Source: Robiginitalea biformata HTCC2501
GTDB taxonomy: Bacteria; Bacteroidota; Bacteroidia; Flavobacteriales; Flavobacteriaceae
DNA length: 64,000 bases
Reading direction: 5' to 3'
Assembly (NCBI RefSeq): GCF_000024125.1
Contig: NC_013222.1
Location: forward strand, 2,396,501-2,460,500
Part shown: piece by piece, positions 34,041 through 44,173 of the stretch
How the letters are laid out: the number at the start of each line of letters is the position of its first letter
How positions within the stretch are numbered: the stretch's first letter is position 1
Position numbers and translations under genes: made by a program
Notes under the pieces: generated by a model
The model's database searches: none
What the model saw: only the letters and a program-made list of their open reading frames with translations
Told to the model about the DNA's origin: nothing

Positions 34041-35627
34041 ATGACACCCCTACCGATTCCAGAAGCATACAAGTTGGAGGAGCCCATTGCGCAGCGCACG
34101 TACCTGGTGGGCGGCGAACTCCTGAATTGGGATGGCCCGGTTACCGAAGTGTATTCCACCATTTCAGGGCCAGGCCAGTACAAGCCGACCCATTTGGGGA
34201 GTATCCCGGACATGGGCGAAAAGGAGGCCCTGGAGGCCCTGGATGCGGCCATGGGCGCCTATGCGCGCGGCCAGGGGGCCTGGCCCACGATGAAAGTCCG
34301 CGACCGGATCGAATGCATGGAGAAATTTGTCCGGCAGATGGAAGGCAAGCGGGAACGCATCGTGCAGCTCCTTATGTGGGAGATCGGGAAGTCCCTGCCG
34401 GATTCCGAAAAGGAGTTCGACCGGACGGTGGAATACATCTATGACACCATTGAGGAATACCGGGAACTCGACAGGAATTCCGCCAAGTTCGACAAGCACC
34501 AGGGGGTCTATGCTCATATCCGCAGGGGGCCCCTGGGGGTGGTTCTGTGCCTGGGGCCATATAATTACCCGCTGAATGAAACATTCGCCTTGCTGATCCC
34601 TGCGATCATTATGGGGAACACGACCATTTTCAAGCCCGCCAAGCACGGGGTACTCCTGATTACGCCCCTTTTGGAGGCATTCCAGAACAGCTTCCCCCGG
34701 GGGGTGGTAAACATCCTCTTTGGGCGGGGACGGGCAGTGGCCGCCCCGATCATGCAAACCGGGAAGGTAGACGTACTGGCCCTTATCGGCAACAGCAAAT
34801 CTGCCAATGCGCTGCAGGAACAGCACCCCAAGAGCAACCGGCTCCGGCTGGTCCTGGGGCTGGAAGCCAAGAACCCGGCCATCGTGCTGCCGGACGCCGA
34901 CCTGGACCTGAGTATCCAGGAGTGCCTGGCCGGAACGCTCTCTTTTAACGGGCAGCGGTGTACCGCCCTCAAAGTGGTGTACGTTCATGAAGACATCCGG
35001 GAGGAATTCCTCGAGCGGTTCGCATCGGCGGTGGACGCATTGCCCTTTGGAAACCCCTGGGACCCGGGCGTAAAACTGACCCCGTTGCCGGAACCCGGGA
35101 AACCGGATTATATCCGGGAACTCATTGACGATGCCCTGGAAAAGGGAGCCCGGATCCTGAATGAAAAGGGAGGGGAACAAACGGACAACTACATCTGGCC
35201 CGCGGTGCTCTACCCGGTTACCCGGGATATGCGGGTGTATCGGGAGGAACAATTCGGGCCCGTTATCCCGGTCCTTTCTTTCCGGGAAATCGAGGAACCC
35301 CTGGACGATATGGCCGAAAGCAATTACGGGCAACAGGTGAGCCTCTTTGGCAAGGACGTGTATACGCTGGCGCCCCTGATCGATACGCTAGCCAACCTGG
35401 TTTGCCGGGTCAATTTGAACAGTTCCTGCCAGCGGGGCCCGGACGTATACCCGTTTACGGGCCGGAAGGATTCCGCCCAGTCCACGCTCAGCGTCCACGA
35501 CGCCCTGCGTTCCTTTTCCATCCGGACGTTTGTCGCCTTCAAGGATAACCCGATCAACGTGGAAACCGTGGAACAATTGCTGGACACCAAGGCCTCGAAC
35601 TTCATCAGCACGGATTATATCTTATAG
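34041..35627 (+). CDS. gapN: NADP-dependent non-phosphorylating glyceraldehyde-3-phosphate dehydrogenase-type ALDH
   Basis: A 528-residue aldehyde dehydrogenase most like GAPN, which oxidises glyceraldehyde-3-phosphate to 3-phosphoglycerate and makes NADPH without ATP. The Asn of the oxyanion hole is in [10 protein letters not shown], the general base Glu in [13 protein letters not shown], and the catalytic Cys in [16 protein letters not shown]. Plant and bacterial GAPNs share FNGQRCTA. The C-terminal [32 protein letters not shown] is also GAPN-like. It starts 13 bp after ilvC, so it is likely co-transcribed and could supply NADPH for IlvC; that link is inference. The MFS reading frame begins at its stop codon. 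Confidence 0.88.
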   Translation: MTPLPIPEAYKLEEPIAQRTYLVGGELLNWDGPVTEVYSTISGPGQYKPTHLGSIPDMGEKEALEALDAAMGAYARGQGAWPTMKVRDRIECMEKFVRQMEGKRERIVQLLMWEIGKSLPDSEKEFDRTVEYIYDTIEEYRELDRNSAKFDKHQGVYAHIRRGPLGVVLCLGPYNYPLNETFALLIPAIIMGNTTIFKPAKHGVLLITPLLEAFQNSFPRGVVNILFGRGRAVAAPIMQTGKVDVLALIGNSKSANALQEQHPKSNRLRLVLGLEAKNPAIVLPDADLDLSIQECLAGTLSFNGQRCTALKVVYVHEDIREEFLERFASAVDALPFGNPWDPGVKLTPLPEPGKPDYIRELIDDALEKGARILNEKGGEQTDNYIWPAVLYPVTRDMRVYREEQFGPVIPVLSFREIEEPLDDMAESNYGQQVSLFGKDVYTLAPLIDTLANLVCRVNLNSSCQRGPDVYPFTGRKDSAQSTLSVHDALRSFSIRTFVAFKDNPINVETVEQLLDTKASNFISTDYIL

Positions 35628-35671
35628 CCATAGCCGCCGGGAAACATACCAAGGCCTATATTGCCCTCGCC

Positions 35672-36805
35672 ATGGGGGCATTTGGCATTGCGTTGACGGA
35701 ATTCGTCATCATGGGGATACTCCCCGAAGTGGCCCGTTCCCTGGAGGTGACCATCCCGGAGGCCGGACACTTTATTTCAGCCTATGCCCTGGGTGTGGTC
35801 CTGGGCGCCCCGTTGCTGACGGGCCTGATAGCGCGCTGGCCTTCGCGGAAGTCCCTGGTGGTCCTGATGCTCTGGTTCACCGTTTTCAATACGCTTTCCG
35901 CATTTGCCGAGGGCTATTGGTCCATGATGGTGGTTCGGTTCCTGTCGGGTTTGCCGCACGGTGCATTCTTTGGGATCGGAGCAGTGATTGCCGCCCGTCT
36001 CGCGCCGGAAGGGAAAGGGGCCCAGGCCATTGCCAAGATGTTCGCGGGGTTTACCATCGCCAACGTTGTGGGGGTCCCCCTGGGGACGTTTATCGGGAAT
36101 TCCTTCCACTGGAGCTTTTCCTTCTTATTGGTTGGGGTAGTGGGGGTGCTGACCGTGGTGAGCCTCTACAACTGGATGCCTTCCCTGTCGGTTCCCCGGG
36201 AAAAAGATGAACTGCCCGTGTCGCCCATGAAGAACGGGAAGCTTTGGGCCTTGCTGGCCCTGACCGCCATCGGTACCGGCGGGTTCTTTGCCTGGTACAG
36301 CTATATCGCCCCCTTGCTGTTGGACGTCTCGGGACATTCCGAGACCACGGTAAGCTATGCAATGGTCCTGGCCGGGACCGGCATGGTGGCGGGTAATTTT
36401 ATCGGGGCGCGGATGGAGGAACGGCTCGGGGCCCTCCGGGCGATTTTTGCAGGGTTATCCGGAATGTCCCTGATGCTCGTATTGAATTCCTTCCTGGCAC
36501 CTTTTCCCGTCTGGGTGCTGATCATGTGCTTTGTAGTCGGGCTGGTAACCTTTACGCTGGCGGCCCCTATCCAGATAGCGATTATCCAGGCCTCCTACGG
36601 GTCGGAGATGCTCGCTTCGGCCATGAACCAAAGCGCCTTTAACATCGCCAACGCTATCGGGGCCTACCTGGCCGGATTGCCCATCGCTTTCGGTTATGGC
36701 GTGATTGCCGCAGGGCAGGTGGGGGCAGGACTCGCCGCCCTGGGGGCATTGATTGCGCTGGGGATCTACACGTATACGCGCTGGAGGCACCGGCGCGGGA
36801 GGTAA
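35672..36805 (+). CDS. MFS transporter, AraJ/PbuE-like exporter (start uncertain)
   Basis: A 12-helix major facilitator, 377 residues from the first ATG. TM1 is GAFGIALTEFVIMGILPEVA, the sugar-efflux/purine-efflux (AraJ, PbuE) signature, and GVPLGTFIG and FAWYSYIAPLL follow. From the ATG at 35672 the first helix would be truncated. The upstream in-frame codons encode GKHTKAYIALA, exactly what family members have before this point, yet no ATG, GTG or TTG exists back to the in-frame stop at 35546. An ATA at 35624 overlaps the gapN stop (ATAG) and another lies at 35630. A non-canonical start or a mutated start codon is possible. The substrate is unknown. Confidence 0.82.
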   Translation: MGAFGIALTEFVIMGILPEVARSLEVTIPEAGHFISAYALGVVLGAPLLTGLIARWPSRKSLVVLMLWFTVFNTLSAFAEGYWSMMVVRFLSGLPHGAFFGIGAVIAARLAPEGKGAQAIAKMFAGFTIANVVGVPLGTFIGNSFHWSFSFLLVGVVGVLTVVSLYNWMPSLSVPREKDELPVSPMKNGKLWALLALTAIGTGGFFAWYSYIAPLLLDVSGHSETTVSYAMVLAGTGMVAGNFIGARMEERLGALRAIFAGLSGMSLMLVLNSFLAPFPVWVLIMCFVVGLVTFTLAAPIQIAIIQASYGSEMLASAMNQSAFNIANAIGAYLAGLPIAFGYGVIAAGQVGAGLAALGALIALGIYTYTRWRHRRGR

Positions 36806-36863
36806 CTAATTAAACAAGTTAAACAAGGGGTTCTTATCAGGGCAGAACTGTCTTTGCCTGGAA

Positions 36864-38381
36864 TCAGCCGATATTCAGCATTTTTTCAGTAGCCTTGATG
36901 GCCGAGACCGTCTGGTCGGAATCCAGCCCTCGGGTCGTGAACTCCCGGTCGTCCTGCCGCCAGGTAATGACCGTTTCGCAGAGGGCGTCCGAATTGGATC
37001 CCGGCGGTATCCGCACCGCGTAATCCACCAGGGTCGGCAACGGCCTTTTCAGGGAGCGATAGACTTTCCGCAGGGCATTCATAAAGGCGTCGAACTGGCC
37101 GTCCCCCTGGGCGTGGGCCTCGTAGTTTTCCCCCTCGATTTCCAGGGAGACCGTCGTTGAAGGCTGCAGGCCCTTGGCATGGGTGAGCACATAGGAACGG
37201 ATAAAAACACGCTGTTGGTGCGACCCGCTGCCCAATACATCCGAGATGATGTACGGGAGGTCTTCACGGGTCACCTTTTCCTTCTTGTCGCCGAGTTCAA
37301 TGATTCGGGCAGTTACCTTACGGAGTTCTTCGTCGTTCAGCGTCAGGCCGAGCTCCTGCAGGTTCTTCTGGATATTTGCCTTGCCGGAGGTCTTCCCCAG
37401 GGCGTATTTGCGCTTCCTCCCGAAACGTTCCGGCATCAGGTCGTTGAAGTACAGGTTCTTTTTGTTGTCCCCGTCCGCGTGTATGCCCGCGGTCTGGGTG
37501 AAGACGTTGTCCCCGACGATGGGCTTGTTGGCAGGGATGCCAATTCCGGTAAAGGCCGAGACGAGCTTGCTCACCTTGAACAGGGAGGTTTCGCTCACCC
37601 CGATGGCAACCTCGGGCATGAAGTCGTTCAGGACGGCCACCACGCTCGCAAGCGGCGCGTTCCCGGCGCGTTCGCCCATGCCGTTGACCGTCAGGTGCAA
37701 CCCGTGGACCCCGGCGCTGACGGCTTCCATAACGTTAGCCACGCTCAGGTCGTAATCGTTGTGTCCGTGGAAGTCGATGTGCCCGTCCGGGTACCTGCCG
37801 ATGATGTCTTCCAGGAATTCCCGCGTTTCCCCAGGCGTGAGTACCCCCAGGGTATCCGGAAGCATGATCCGGTCGATGGGCTGGGTATCCAGAAAATCGA
37901 GGAACTCATACACGTATTCCGGGGAGTTCCGCATGCCGTTGCTCCAGTCCTCCAGGTAAATATTGGTGCGGACCCCCTGTTCCCCGGCTTTCGCAATGAC
38001 TTCGCGAATGTCCGAAAAATGCTTTTCCGGGGTTTTCTTCAGTTGGTATTTCAGGTGGTTCAGGGAGCCCTTGGTCAGCAGGTTCTGTACCTGGGCGCCT
38101 GCCTGTTCCATCCAGTTCAGGGAGGCACCGCCATCGACAAAGGTGAGTACTTCCACCCGGGGCAACAATCCCTTTTCGGCGGCCCAGGCGGTAATTTGCC
38201 GGACGGAATCGAATTCCCCCTCGGAAACCCGGGCAGAAGCTACCTCGATGCGATCTACCCGGAGTTCCTCCAGCAGGAGTTTGGCCAGCGTCAGTTTTTC
38301 CGATGCGGTAAAGGATACCCCTGAGGTTTGTTCCCCGTCTCGCAGGGTGGTATCCATGATCTCGATACGTCGTTTTTCCAT
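36864..38381 (-). CDS. leuA: 2-isopropylmalate synthase / (R)-citramalate synthase family
   Basis: A 505-residue HMGL-like condensing enzyme. It opens with IEIMDTTLRDGEQTSGVSFTASEKL (metal and 2-oxoacid site). HFHGHNDYDLS-type HGHND (IDFHGHNDYDL) and NGMGERAGNAPLASVV follow, and a C-terminal LeuA allosteric domain (about 370-500) is present. LeuA (acetyl-CoA plus 2-oxoisovalerate) and citramalate synthase (acetyl-CoA plus pyruvate, an isoleucine route) cannot be separated confidently by eye; RDGEQTxGVSF leans toward the citramalate type. It is last in the leuC-leuD-leuA operon, 29 bp after leuD, and convergent with the MFS gene. No leuB follows. Confidence 0.85.
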   Translation of the reverse strand: MEKRRIEIMDTTLRDGEQTSGVSFTASEKLTLAKLLLEELRVDRIEVASARVSEGEFDSVRQITAWAAEKGLLPRVEVLTFVDGGASLNWMEQAGAQVQNLLTKGSLNHLKYQLKKTPEKHFSDIREVIAKAGEQGVRTNIYLEDWSNGMRNSPEYVYEFLDFLDTQPIDRIMLPDTLGVLTPGETREFLEDIIGRYPDGHIDFHGHNDYDLSVANVMEAVSAGVHGLHLTVNGMGERAGNAPLASVVAVLNDFMPEVAIGVSETSLFKVSKLVSAFTGIGIPANKPIVGDNVFTQTAGIHADGDNKKNLYFNDLMPERFGRKRKYALGKTSGKANIQKNLQELGLTLNDEELRKVTARIIELGDKKEKVTREDLPYIISDVLGSGSHQQRVFIRSYVLTHAKGLQPSTTVSLEIEGENYEAHAQGDGQFDAFMNALRKVYRSLKRPLPTLVDYAVRIPPGSNSDALCETVITWRQDDREFTTRGLDSDQTVSAIKATEKMLNIG

Positions 38382-38410
38382 GGGCGGGTGCCGGAAGGTT
38401 TTCCGGAGAC

Positions 38411-39007
38411 TTAAAGCGGGGTATCCCCCGCGAAGGATTTGATTTCCTCTTTCATGTTGAGGAGGTAGTCGATGTCGTCAAAGCCGTTGAGCATGTTCTC
38501 CTTCTTGTAGCCATTGATTTCGAAGGACTCGCTGTCGCCGGTAGGCAGCAGCGTGATGGTTTGTTCCTGCAGGTTTACCTCCAGTTCGGCCTTGGGGTCC
38601 TTCTCGATGGCTTCGAATATCCGCTGCAGGAACTCGGCACTTACCTGTACCGGGAGCACCCCCACATTCAGGCAGTTGTTCCGGAATATATCTGCAAAAA
38701 AGCTGGAAACCACGCAGCGGAATCCATAGTCGTATACGGCCCAGGCGGCGTGTTCCCGGGAGGAGCCCGAACCAAAGTTCTTCCCTCCAACCAGGATTTT
38801 CCCGCTATAGATGGGGTTGTTCAATACAAAATGTTCCTTGGGCGTATTGTCCGGGTGGTACCGCCAGTCGCGGAACAGGTTATCGCCAAAACCCTTCCGT
38901 TCGGTCGCCTTGAGAAAGCGCGCCGGGATAATCTGGTCGGTATCCACATTTTCTATGGGCAGCGGGACTGCGGTACTTCTCAGGATGGTGAATTTATCGT
39001 ATGCCAT
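38411..39007 (-). CDS. leuD: 3-isopropylmalate dehydratase small subunit
   Basis: Swivelling small subunit of isopropylmalate (and citramalate) isomerase, 198 residues. Family features: an N-terminal strand [18 protein letters not shown], the substrate-recognition segment [27 protein letters not shown], and [14 protein letters not shown]. It works with LeuC, whose gene lies 68 bp upstream on the same strand. Length is normal. Confidence 0.97.
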   Translation of the reverse strand: MAYDKFTILRSTAVPLPIENVDTDQIIPARFLKATERKGFGDNLFRDWRYHPDNTPKEHFVLNNPIYSGKILVGGKNFGSGSSREHAAWAVYDYGFRCVVSSFFADIFRNNCLNVGVLPVQVSAEFLQRIFEAIEKDPKAELEVNLQEQTITLLPTGDSESFEINGYKKENMLNGFDDIDYLLNMKEEIKSFAGDTPL

Positions 39008-39075
39008 TTGAATGCTGTTTAATACGGGTATGCGCCTTTTGAATACCCAATGGGTTTTTAAAATTCCTTTCAGTA

Positions 39076-40485
39076 TCAGGCCAGTTCCGGTTCCAGGAGT
39101 TCCCTGGGGTCGGTTACCTTTCCGGTTATCGCGGCTGCGGCGGCTACCAGCGGGCTGGCCAGCAGGGTGCGGGCCCCGGGCCCCTGCCTTCCTTCAAAGT
39201 TTCTGTTGGAGGTGCTCACGGCGTATTTTCCCGCGGGAATCTTGTCGTCGTTCATCGCCAGGCAGGCAGAACATCCGGGTTCGCGCAAATCAAAACCCGC
39301 AGCCTGGAGGATGTCCAGGATCCCTTCCTCCCGAATAGCCGCTTCCACCTTGTGGGAGCCGGGTACGAGCCAGGCCGTGACATTATCTGCCTTCTTCCTG
39401 CCCCTGACGATCTTCGAGAAAGCCCGGAAATCTTCTATTCGTCCGTTGGTACAGCTGCCGAGGAATACAAAGTCAACCGGCTTGCCGATCATCGCTTCGC
39501 CTTCGGCAAAGTCCATATACTCCAGGGATTTGCGATAGGTGGCTACCCCGCCTTCCATGGACTCCGCCGTGGGAATGGTACGGGATATGCCGACACCCAT
39601 CCCCGGGTTTGTCCCGTAGGTAATCATCGGTTCGATATCGGAGGCGTAAAAATTGATTTCCTTGTCGAAAACCGCGTCCGAGTCGGAATGCAGCGTTTTC
39701 CAGTAGGCCATGGCGGTATCCCAGTCGGCGCCGGAAGGCGCGTATTCCCGGCCGCGGATGTACTCAAATGTTTTTTCATCCGGAGCAATCATCCCTCCGC
39801 GGGCGCCCATTTCGATGCTCAGGTTGCAAACGGTCATCCTGCCTTCCATGCTCATATTGCGGAAAACCTCACCGGAATATTCCACAAAGTACCCGGTGGC
39901 ACCGGAGGTGGTTAGCCTGGAGATGATGTAGAGTGCCACGTCCTTGGGGGTGACGGCCTCGCTCAGGTTCCCGTCGATGTTGATCCGCATACGCTTGGGT
40001 TTGGGCTGCATGATGCACTGGGTGGCCAGGACCATCTCTACTTCCGAAGTTCCGATGCCAAAGGCAATGGCCCCGAATGCGCCGTGGGTGGAAGTATGGG
40101 AGTCACCGCACACGATGGTGGCCCCGGGTACGGTAATCCCGTTCTCGGGCCCGATTACGTGCACGATGCCGTTCTTCTCATGGCCAAGCCCCCAATAGGG
40201 GATGCCGTGTTCAGCGGCATTTTTTTCCAGGGCCTCGAGTTGTTTGGCCGAAAGCGGATCCTTAACCGGCAGGTGCTGGTTCCGGGTAGGGGTATTGTGG
40301 TCGGCGGTAGCAAAGGTCCGGTTGGGGTAGAGCACCGGGATACCCCGGTTTTTCAACCCCAGGAATGCCACCGGGCTGGTCACTTCGTGGACCAGGTGGC
40401 GGTCGATGAAAAGGACATCCGGCCCGTTGTCTATTTTGCGGACCACGTGGGAGTCCCATACTTTGTCGAATAGTGTCTTGCTCAT
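39076..40485 (-). CDS. leuC: 3-isopropylmalate dehydratase large subunit
   Basis: Fe-S isomerase large subunit, 469 residues from ATG 40485 ([15 protein letters not shown]). An ATG 75 bp further upstream adds a non-homologous tail. The 4Fe-4S cysteines are in [14 protein letters not shown] and [25 protein letters not shown] and [26 protein letters not shown] are also diagnostic. First gene of the leuCDA operon. A near-consensus -7 (TATCTTCG on the minus strand, 40524-40531) lies about 40 bp upstream. Confidence 0.96.
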   Translation of the reverse strand: MSKTLFDKVWDSHVVRKIDNGPDVLFIDRHLVHEVTSPVAFLGLKNRGIPVLYPNRTFATADHNTPTRNQHLPVKDPLSAKQLEALEKNAAEHGIPYWGLGHEKNGIVHVIGPENGITVPGATIVCGDSHTSTHGAFGAIAFGIGTSEVEMVLATQCIMQPKPKRMRINIDGNLSEAVTPKDVALYIISRLTTSGATGYFVEYSGEVFRNMSMEGRMTVCNLSIEMGARGGMIAPDEKTFEYIRGREYAPSGADWDTAMAYWKTLHSDSDAVFDKEINFYASDIEPMITYGTNPGMGVGISRTIPTAESMEGGVATYRKSLEYMDFAEGEAMIGKPVDFVFLGSCTNGRIEDFRAFSKIVRGRKKADNVTAWLVPGSHKVEAAIREEGILDILQAAGFDLREPGCSACLAMNDDKIPAGKYAVSTSNRNFEGRQGPGARTLLASPLVAAAAAITGKVTDPRELLEPELA

Positions 40486-40770
40486 AGTGCTTAAGGCTCG
40501 ATAAGTTTCATAAAAAGCGCTTACGAAGATACTAATCGGGACCCCGCTGTGAAAATGCACCCCCTGTAAATTACGATGCCCAAAACGGGCGGGATGTTAA
40601 TATGCGCTGCGATTTTACTACCTTAAGAGGGCAAACCCCCGTCGGGACTTCCCGTTGCACGGTTTTTTTAACACGGGCGCGCTGCGGTTTAATATATTGA
40701 TAACGTGCGCCGCTTCCAACGCGGGTTAACTTATAAACATCTCATTGCGAACCGTCTAAACATATGTGAA

Positions 40771-41904
40771 ATGGAACAAATTTACTCCTTGCAAGGGCAG
40801 GTAGCCTCCCGTTTGCAAAAAATGGTTTTTCCCCTCCTCCTGGGGTTGATGGCATATCCGATACAGGCCCAGCTGGACCTGCCAAGGGGCAGCCAGATGG
40901 CCCGGGTTACCCAGCGGGTCGGGATCAGCGACATCACCATCGAATATTCCCGGCCGGCAGTAAATGGCCGGGAAATTTGGGGCGCCCTGGTACCCTACGG
41001 CATGAACAACCTGGGTTTCGGTTCAGCCGCCGAATCGCCCTGGAGGGCCGGCGCCAATGAAAACACCACCTTCAGCCTCACCCACGATGCCCTGGTGGAA
41101 GGGGAACCCTTGCCTGCCGGCACCTACGGCCTCCATATGGTCGTCCACCCGGACAACCGGGCCACGGTTATTTTCTCGAACAATAGCGGGGCGTGGGGAA
41201 GCTATTTCTACGACCCTTCTGAAGATGCCCTCCGCGTGGAGGTCGGTACTACTGAAATCCCCCATACGGAATGGCTGGAATACGGATTTACCGATTTATC
41301 CGCCAACGGAGCCACTGCCAGTCTGCGCTGGGAGAAAAAGGAAATTCCCTTTAAGGTGGAGTTCGACACCCCCTCCCTGACCATGGCATTTATCCGGCAG
41401 AAGCTGCAGAACCAGGAAGGCTTTACGCGTCAGTCATGGGAGCAGGCGGCCAATTATGCGCTCAACAACGGCGGCGATTTGGATGAAGCGCTCGGCTGGA
41501 TCAACGCGGCCATTTCCGGCCAATTCTTCAGCCAGAAAGACTTCAACAACCTGAGTATCAAAGCACAGATCCTCGATGCCCAGGGCAAAACGGAAGCGTC
41601 CGAGGCCGCCATAGACGAAGCCATGCAACTCGGGACGGTATTCCAGGTACACGGCTACGGCCGGCAATTGATTGCCCGCGGTCAACCCGAACAGGCCCTG
41701 AGAGTGTTTCAGAAGAACGCCAAAAACCATAAAAACACATGGCCGGTAGACTATGGACTGGCACGTGGCTACAGCGCATTGGGGGATTATCAGAAAGCGC
41801 TGAGGCACCTGAAGATTGCCCGGGAACGCGCCCCGGACGAACTGAACCAGAATGCCATTGAGGCGAATATCGCCAAACTGGAGGCCGGGGAAGACATTAA
41901 TTAA
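40771..41904 (+). CDS. exported DUF2911 protein with TPR-like C-terminus
   Basis: A 377-residue predicted secreted protein. ATG 40771 is followed by a charged n-region and the hydrophobic VFPLLLGLMAYPIQAQ signal. The DUF2911 domain (about 40-180) includes VGISDITIEYSRPAVNGREIWGALVPYGMN, WRAGANENTTF and LPAGTYGLHMV, the family hallmarks. From about residue 210 the sequence has TPR-like helical pairs (NYALNNGGDLDEALGWINAAIS, GYSALGDYQKALRHLKIA). DUF2911 proteins are widespread in Bacteroidota and have no settled function. A start at 40705 would add 22 residues. The 285-bp upstream gap to leuC shows no other gene. Confidence 0.85.
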   Translation: MEQIYSLQGQVASRLQKMVFPLLLGLMAYPIQAQLDLPRGSQMARVTQRVGISDITIEYSRPAVNGREIWGALVPYGMNNLGFGSAAESPWRAGANENTTFSLTHDALVEGEPLPAGTYGLHMVVHPDNRATVIFSNNSGAWGSYFYDPSEDALRVEVGTTEIPHTEWLEYGFTDLSANGATASLRWEKKEIPFKVEFDTPSLTMAFIRQKLQNQEGFTRQSWEQAANYALNNGGDLDEALGWINAAISGQFFSQKDFNNLSIKAQILDAQGKTEASEAAIDEAMQLGTVFQVHGYGRQLIARGQPEQALRVFQKNAKNHKNTWPVDYGLARGYSALGDYQKALRHLKIARERAPDELNQNAIEANIAKLEAGEDIN

Positions 41905-41986
41905 GGTGGGCACATCGGATAAGGTACTGGCGCGCAGTATGGACAGGTCAAACTAACGGGGCCCGGGCCGGCGAAGGGGTGCGTAG

Positions 41987-44092
41987 CTAGCTGATATAGT
42001 CCCAACGGTTCTGGAAAACCTCCATTTGCTGTAGCCTGGTGCGGACCACCCGGTTTTCCGCCTGTTCCAGGCCGGGGTCTGCAAGCAGCAGCTGACGGGC
42101 GAATTCACGTGCGGACTGCAGGAGTTCCCGGTCCCTCACCAGGTCGGCGATCCGCAGGCTCAACACCCCGCTTTGCTGGGTTCCCAGCAGGTTGCCCGGG
42201 CCTCGCAATTTCAGGTCGGTTTCGGCAATTTCAAAGCCGTCATTCGTACGGGCCATGGTTTGCAGGCGCGTGCGCGCTTCTTCCGATAATTTCTCCCCGC
42301 ACATCAGGATGCAATAACTCTGGTCCGCCCCGCGGCCCACCCGCCCGCGGAGTTGATGCAACTGGGAGAGCCCAAACCGCTCCGCACTTTCGATGACCAT
42401 CACGCTGGCGTTCGGGACGTTCACCCCGACCTCGATCACCGTTGTGGCTACCATGATCTGCGTCTTGCCTTCTGCAAAACGCTGCATTTCGTATTCCTTT
42501 GCCTCCGGTTTCATCTGCCCGTGGACAATGGATACCTGGAAGTCCGGCTGGGGGAATTCCCGGCTGATACTTTCAAACCCGTCCATCAAATCCTTGTAAT
42601 CCATTGCTTCGGATTCCTGGATCAGCGGGTAGACGATGTATGCCTGGCGGCCTTTGCGAATCTCGTCTTTGAGGAATCCGAAAACGCGGAGCCGGTCCCT
42701 GTCGCCCCTCAGGACGGTACGCACGGGCTTTCGCCCGGGCGGCAGCTCGTCGATGAGGCTGATGTCCAGGTCCCCGTAAAGGCTCATGGCCAGGGTTCGG
42801 GGGATCGGGGTGGCCGTCATCACCAGGATATGCGGGGGGCGCTTGTTCTTTTTCCACAGTTTGGCGCGTTGTGCCACCCCGAAGCGGTGTTGCTCGTCGA
42901 TAATGGCCAGGCCGAGGTTATTAAACTTTACCCGGGGCTCCAGGACCGCATGGGTCCCGATCAATATGGGTAAACTGCCGTCCGACAGCCCGGCCAGCAG
43001 CGGTTTGCGATCCTTTTCCTTTACGGATCCCGTCAGCAGACCGACCGGCAGGCCCAGGGGCTCCAGCAATTCGCTGACCGCGTTGAAATGTTGCTGGGCG
43101 AGGATCTCGGTAGGGGCTACCAGGCAGGCCTGATACCCGTTGTCAAGCGCCAGGAGGATGGTCAGTACGGCCACAATGGTTTTCCCGGAGCCAACGTCAC
43201 CCTGGAGCAACCGGTTCATCTGGGCATTGCTTCCGAGGTCTGCCCGGATCTCCCGGATAACCCGTTTCTGGGCCCCGGTCAGGTCAAAGGGCAGGTGGTC
43301 CTTGTAGAATGCGGTAAAACGTTCGCCCACCTGTTCAAAGAGGTACCCCCGTATCCGCTTTTTCCGCTCGTGTTTTTTGGAGAGCAGGGCCAGCTGAATA
43401 TAGAAGAGCTCCTCGAATTTCAGGCGGGCCTGGGCCCGGGCCAAAAGTGCATTGGAATCCGGAAAATGTATCTGCACCAGCGACCGGGGTTTCGGGAGTA
43501 ATTGCAAGGCCTCCAAAATGCGGTCCGGCAGCGTTTCCGGCAGAACCTCCCGCACCTGTGCCAGGACCGCTGCCACCCACTGGGTAAGCAGCCGGTTGGA
43601 AATGCCCTGCCGGGTGAGTTTCTCGGTAGACGGGTAGACGGGTTGCATCCTGATCCGCTTTTGCTGCTGGTGGGCCGAGAGGAGTTCCAGGTCCGGGTGC
43701 GGCATGGAGAATGCCCCGTTGTACCAATTGACGCGCCCGAAAATGACATAGGGTTCCCCGAGCTTCAAACGTTCCCTGAACCATTTCTGGCTCCGGAACC
43801 AGACCAGTTCCATTTCCCCGGTATCGTCCCGGAAGGTTGCCACCAGCCGCTTGCCCCGCTTTTGCTCCACAGTCTTCAGGTGCACGATTTTACCGATTAA
43901 CTGGACTTCGGCGCTGCTTCGCTCCAATTCGCGGATTTTGTAATACCGGGATTTATCGATGTAGCGGTTCGGGAAGAAATACAGCAAGTCCCGGAACGTC
44001 TTCAGCCCCAGCTCAGACTCCAGCAGCCGGGCCCTCCCGGGCCCGACTCCCTTCAGGTACGCGAGCGGGGTATTCCTGGGATCGGGTTGCAT
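41987..44092 (-). CDS. recG: ATP-dependent DNA helicase RecG
   Basis: Branch-migrating helicase that remodels stalled replication forks and Holliday junctions. The 701 residues are full length: N-terminal wedge/OB domain (about 60-150, with GKIVHLKT and TFRDDTGEMELVWF), Walker A GDVGSGKT, the DEQH-type box AIIDEQHRFGVAQRAKL, MTATPIPRTLAM, and C-terminal motifs including QLRGRVGRGADQSYCIL. The start follows the usual MQPDPRNTPLAYLKGVGP. Monocistronic; divergent from the M1 peptidase gene. Confidence 0.97.
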   Translation of the reverse strand: MQPDPRNTPLAYLKGVGPGRARLLESELGLKTFRDLLYFFPNRYIDKSRYYKIRELERSSAEVQLIGKIVHLKTVEQKRGKRLVATFRDDTGEMELVWFRSQKWFRERLKLGEPYVIFGRVNWYNGAFSMPHPDLELLSAHQQQKRIRMQPVYPSTEKLTRQGISNRLLTQWVAAVLAQVREVLPETLPDRILEALQLLPKPRSLVQIHFPDSNALLARAQARLKFEELFYIQLALLSKKHERKKRIRGYLFEQVGERFTAFYKDHLPFDLTGAQKRVIREIRADLGSNAQMNRLLQGDVGSGKTIVAVLTILLALDNGYQACLVAPTEILAQQHFNAVSELLEPLGLPVGLLTGSVKEKDRKPLLAGLSDGSLPILIGTHAVLEPRVKFNNLGLAIIDEQHRFGVAQRAKLWKKNKRPPHILVMTATPIPRTLAMSLYGDLDISLIDELPPGRKPVRTVLRGDRDRLRVFGFLKDEIRKGRQAYIVYPLIQESEAMDYKDLMDGFESISREFPQPDFQVSIVHGQMKPEAKEYEMQRFAEGKTQIMVATTVIEVGVNVPNASVMVIESAERFGLSQLHQLRGRVGRGADQSYCILMCGEKLSEEARTRLQTMARTNDGFEIAETDLKLRGPGNLLGTQQSGVLSLRIADLVRDRELLQSAREFARQLLLADPGLEQAENRVVRTRLQQMEVFQNRWDYIS

Positions 44093-44140
44093 CGGACTAA
44101 ATTAAGGGTTCCCCCATATTCCTGCAACCGTCCAAATGCC

Positions 44141-44148
44141 TAAATTTG
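44141..44148 (+). promoter_or_regulatory. TANNTTTG -7 element upstream of the M1 peptidase
   Basis: TAAATTTG matches the consensus, 25 bp before the ATG at 44174. No clear -33 TTG. It lies within the 81-bp gap shared with divergent recG. Confidence 0.4.
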
Positions 44149-44173
44149 GGAAACAAACCCTGGCAATCCACCC

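Noticed and set aside
34164..35333. 389-codon open frame antisense to gapN
   Set aside because: Explained by GC-rich codon bias; gapN is clearly coding.
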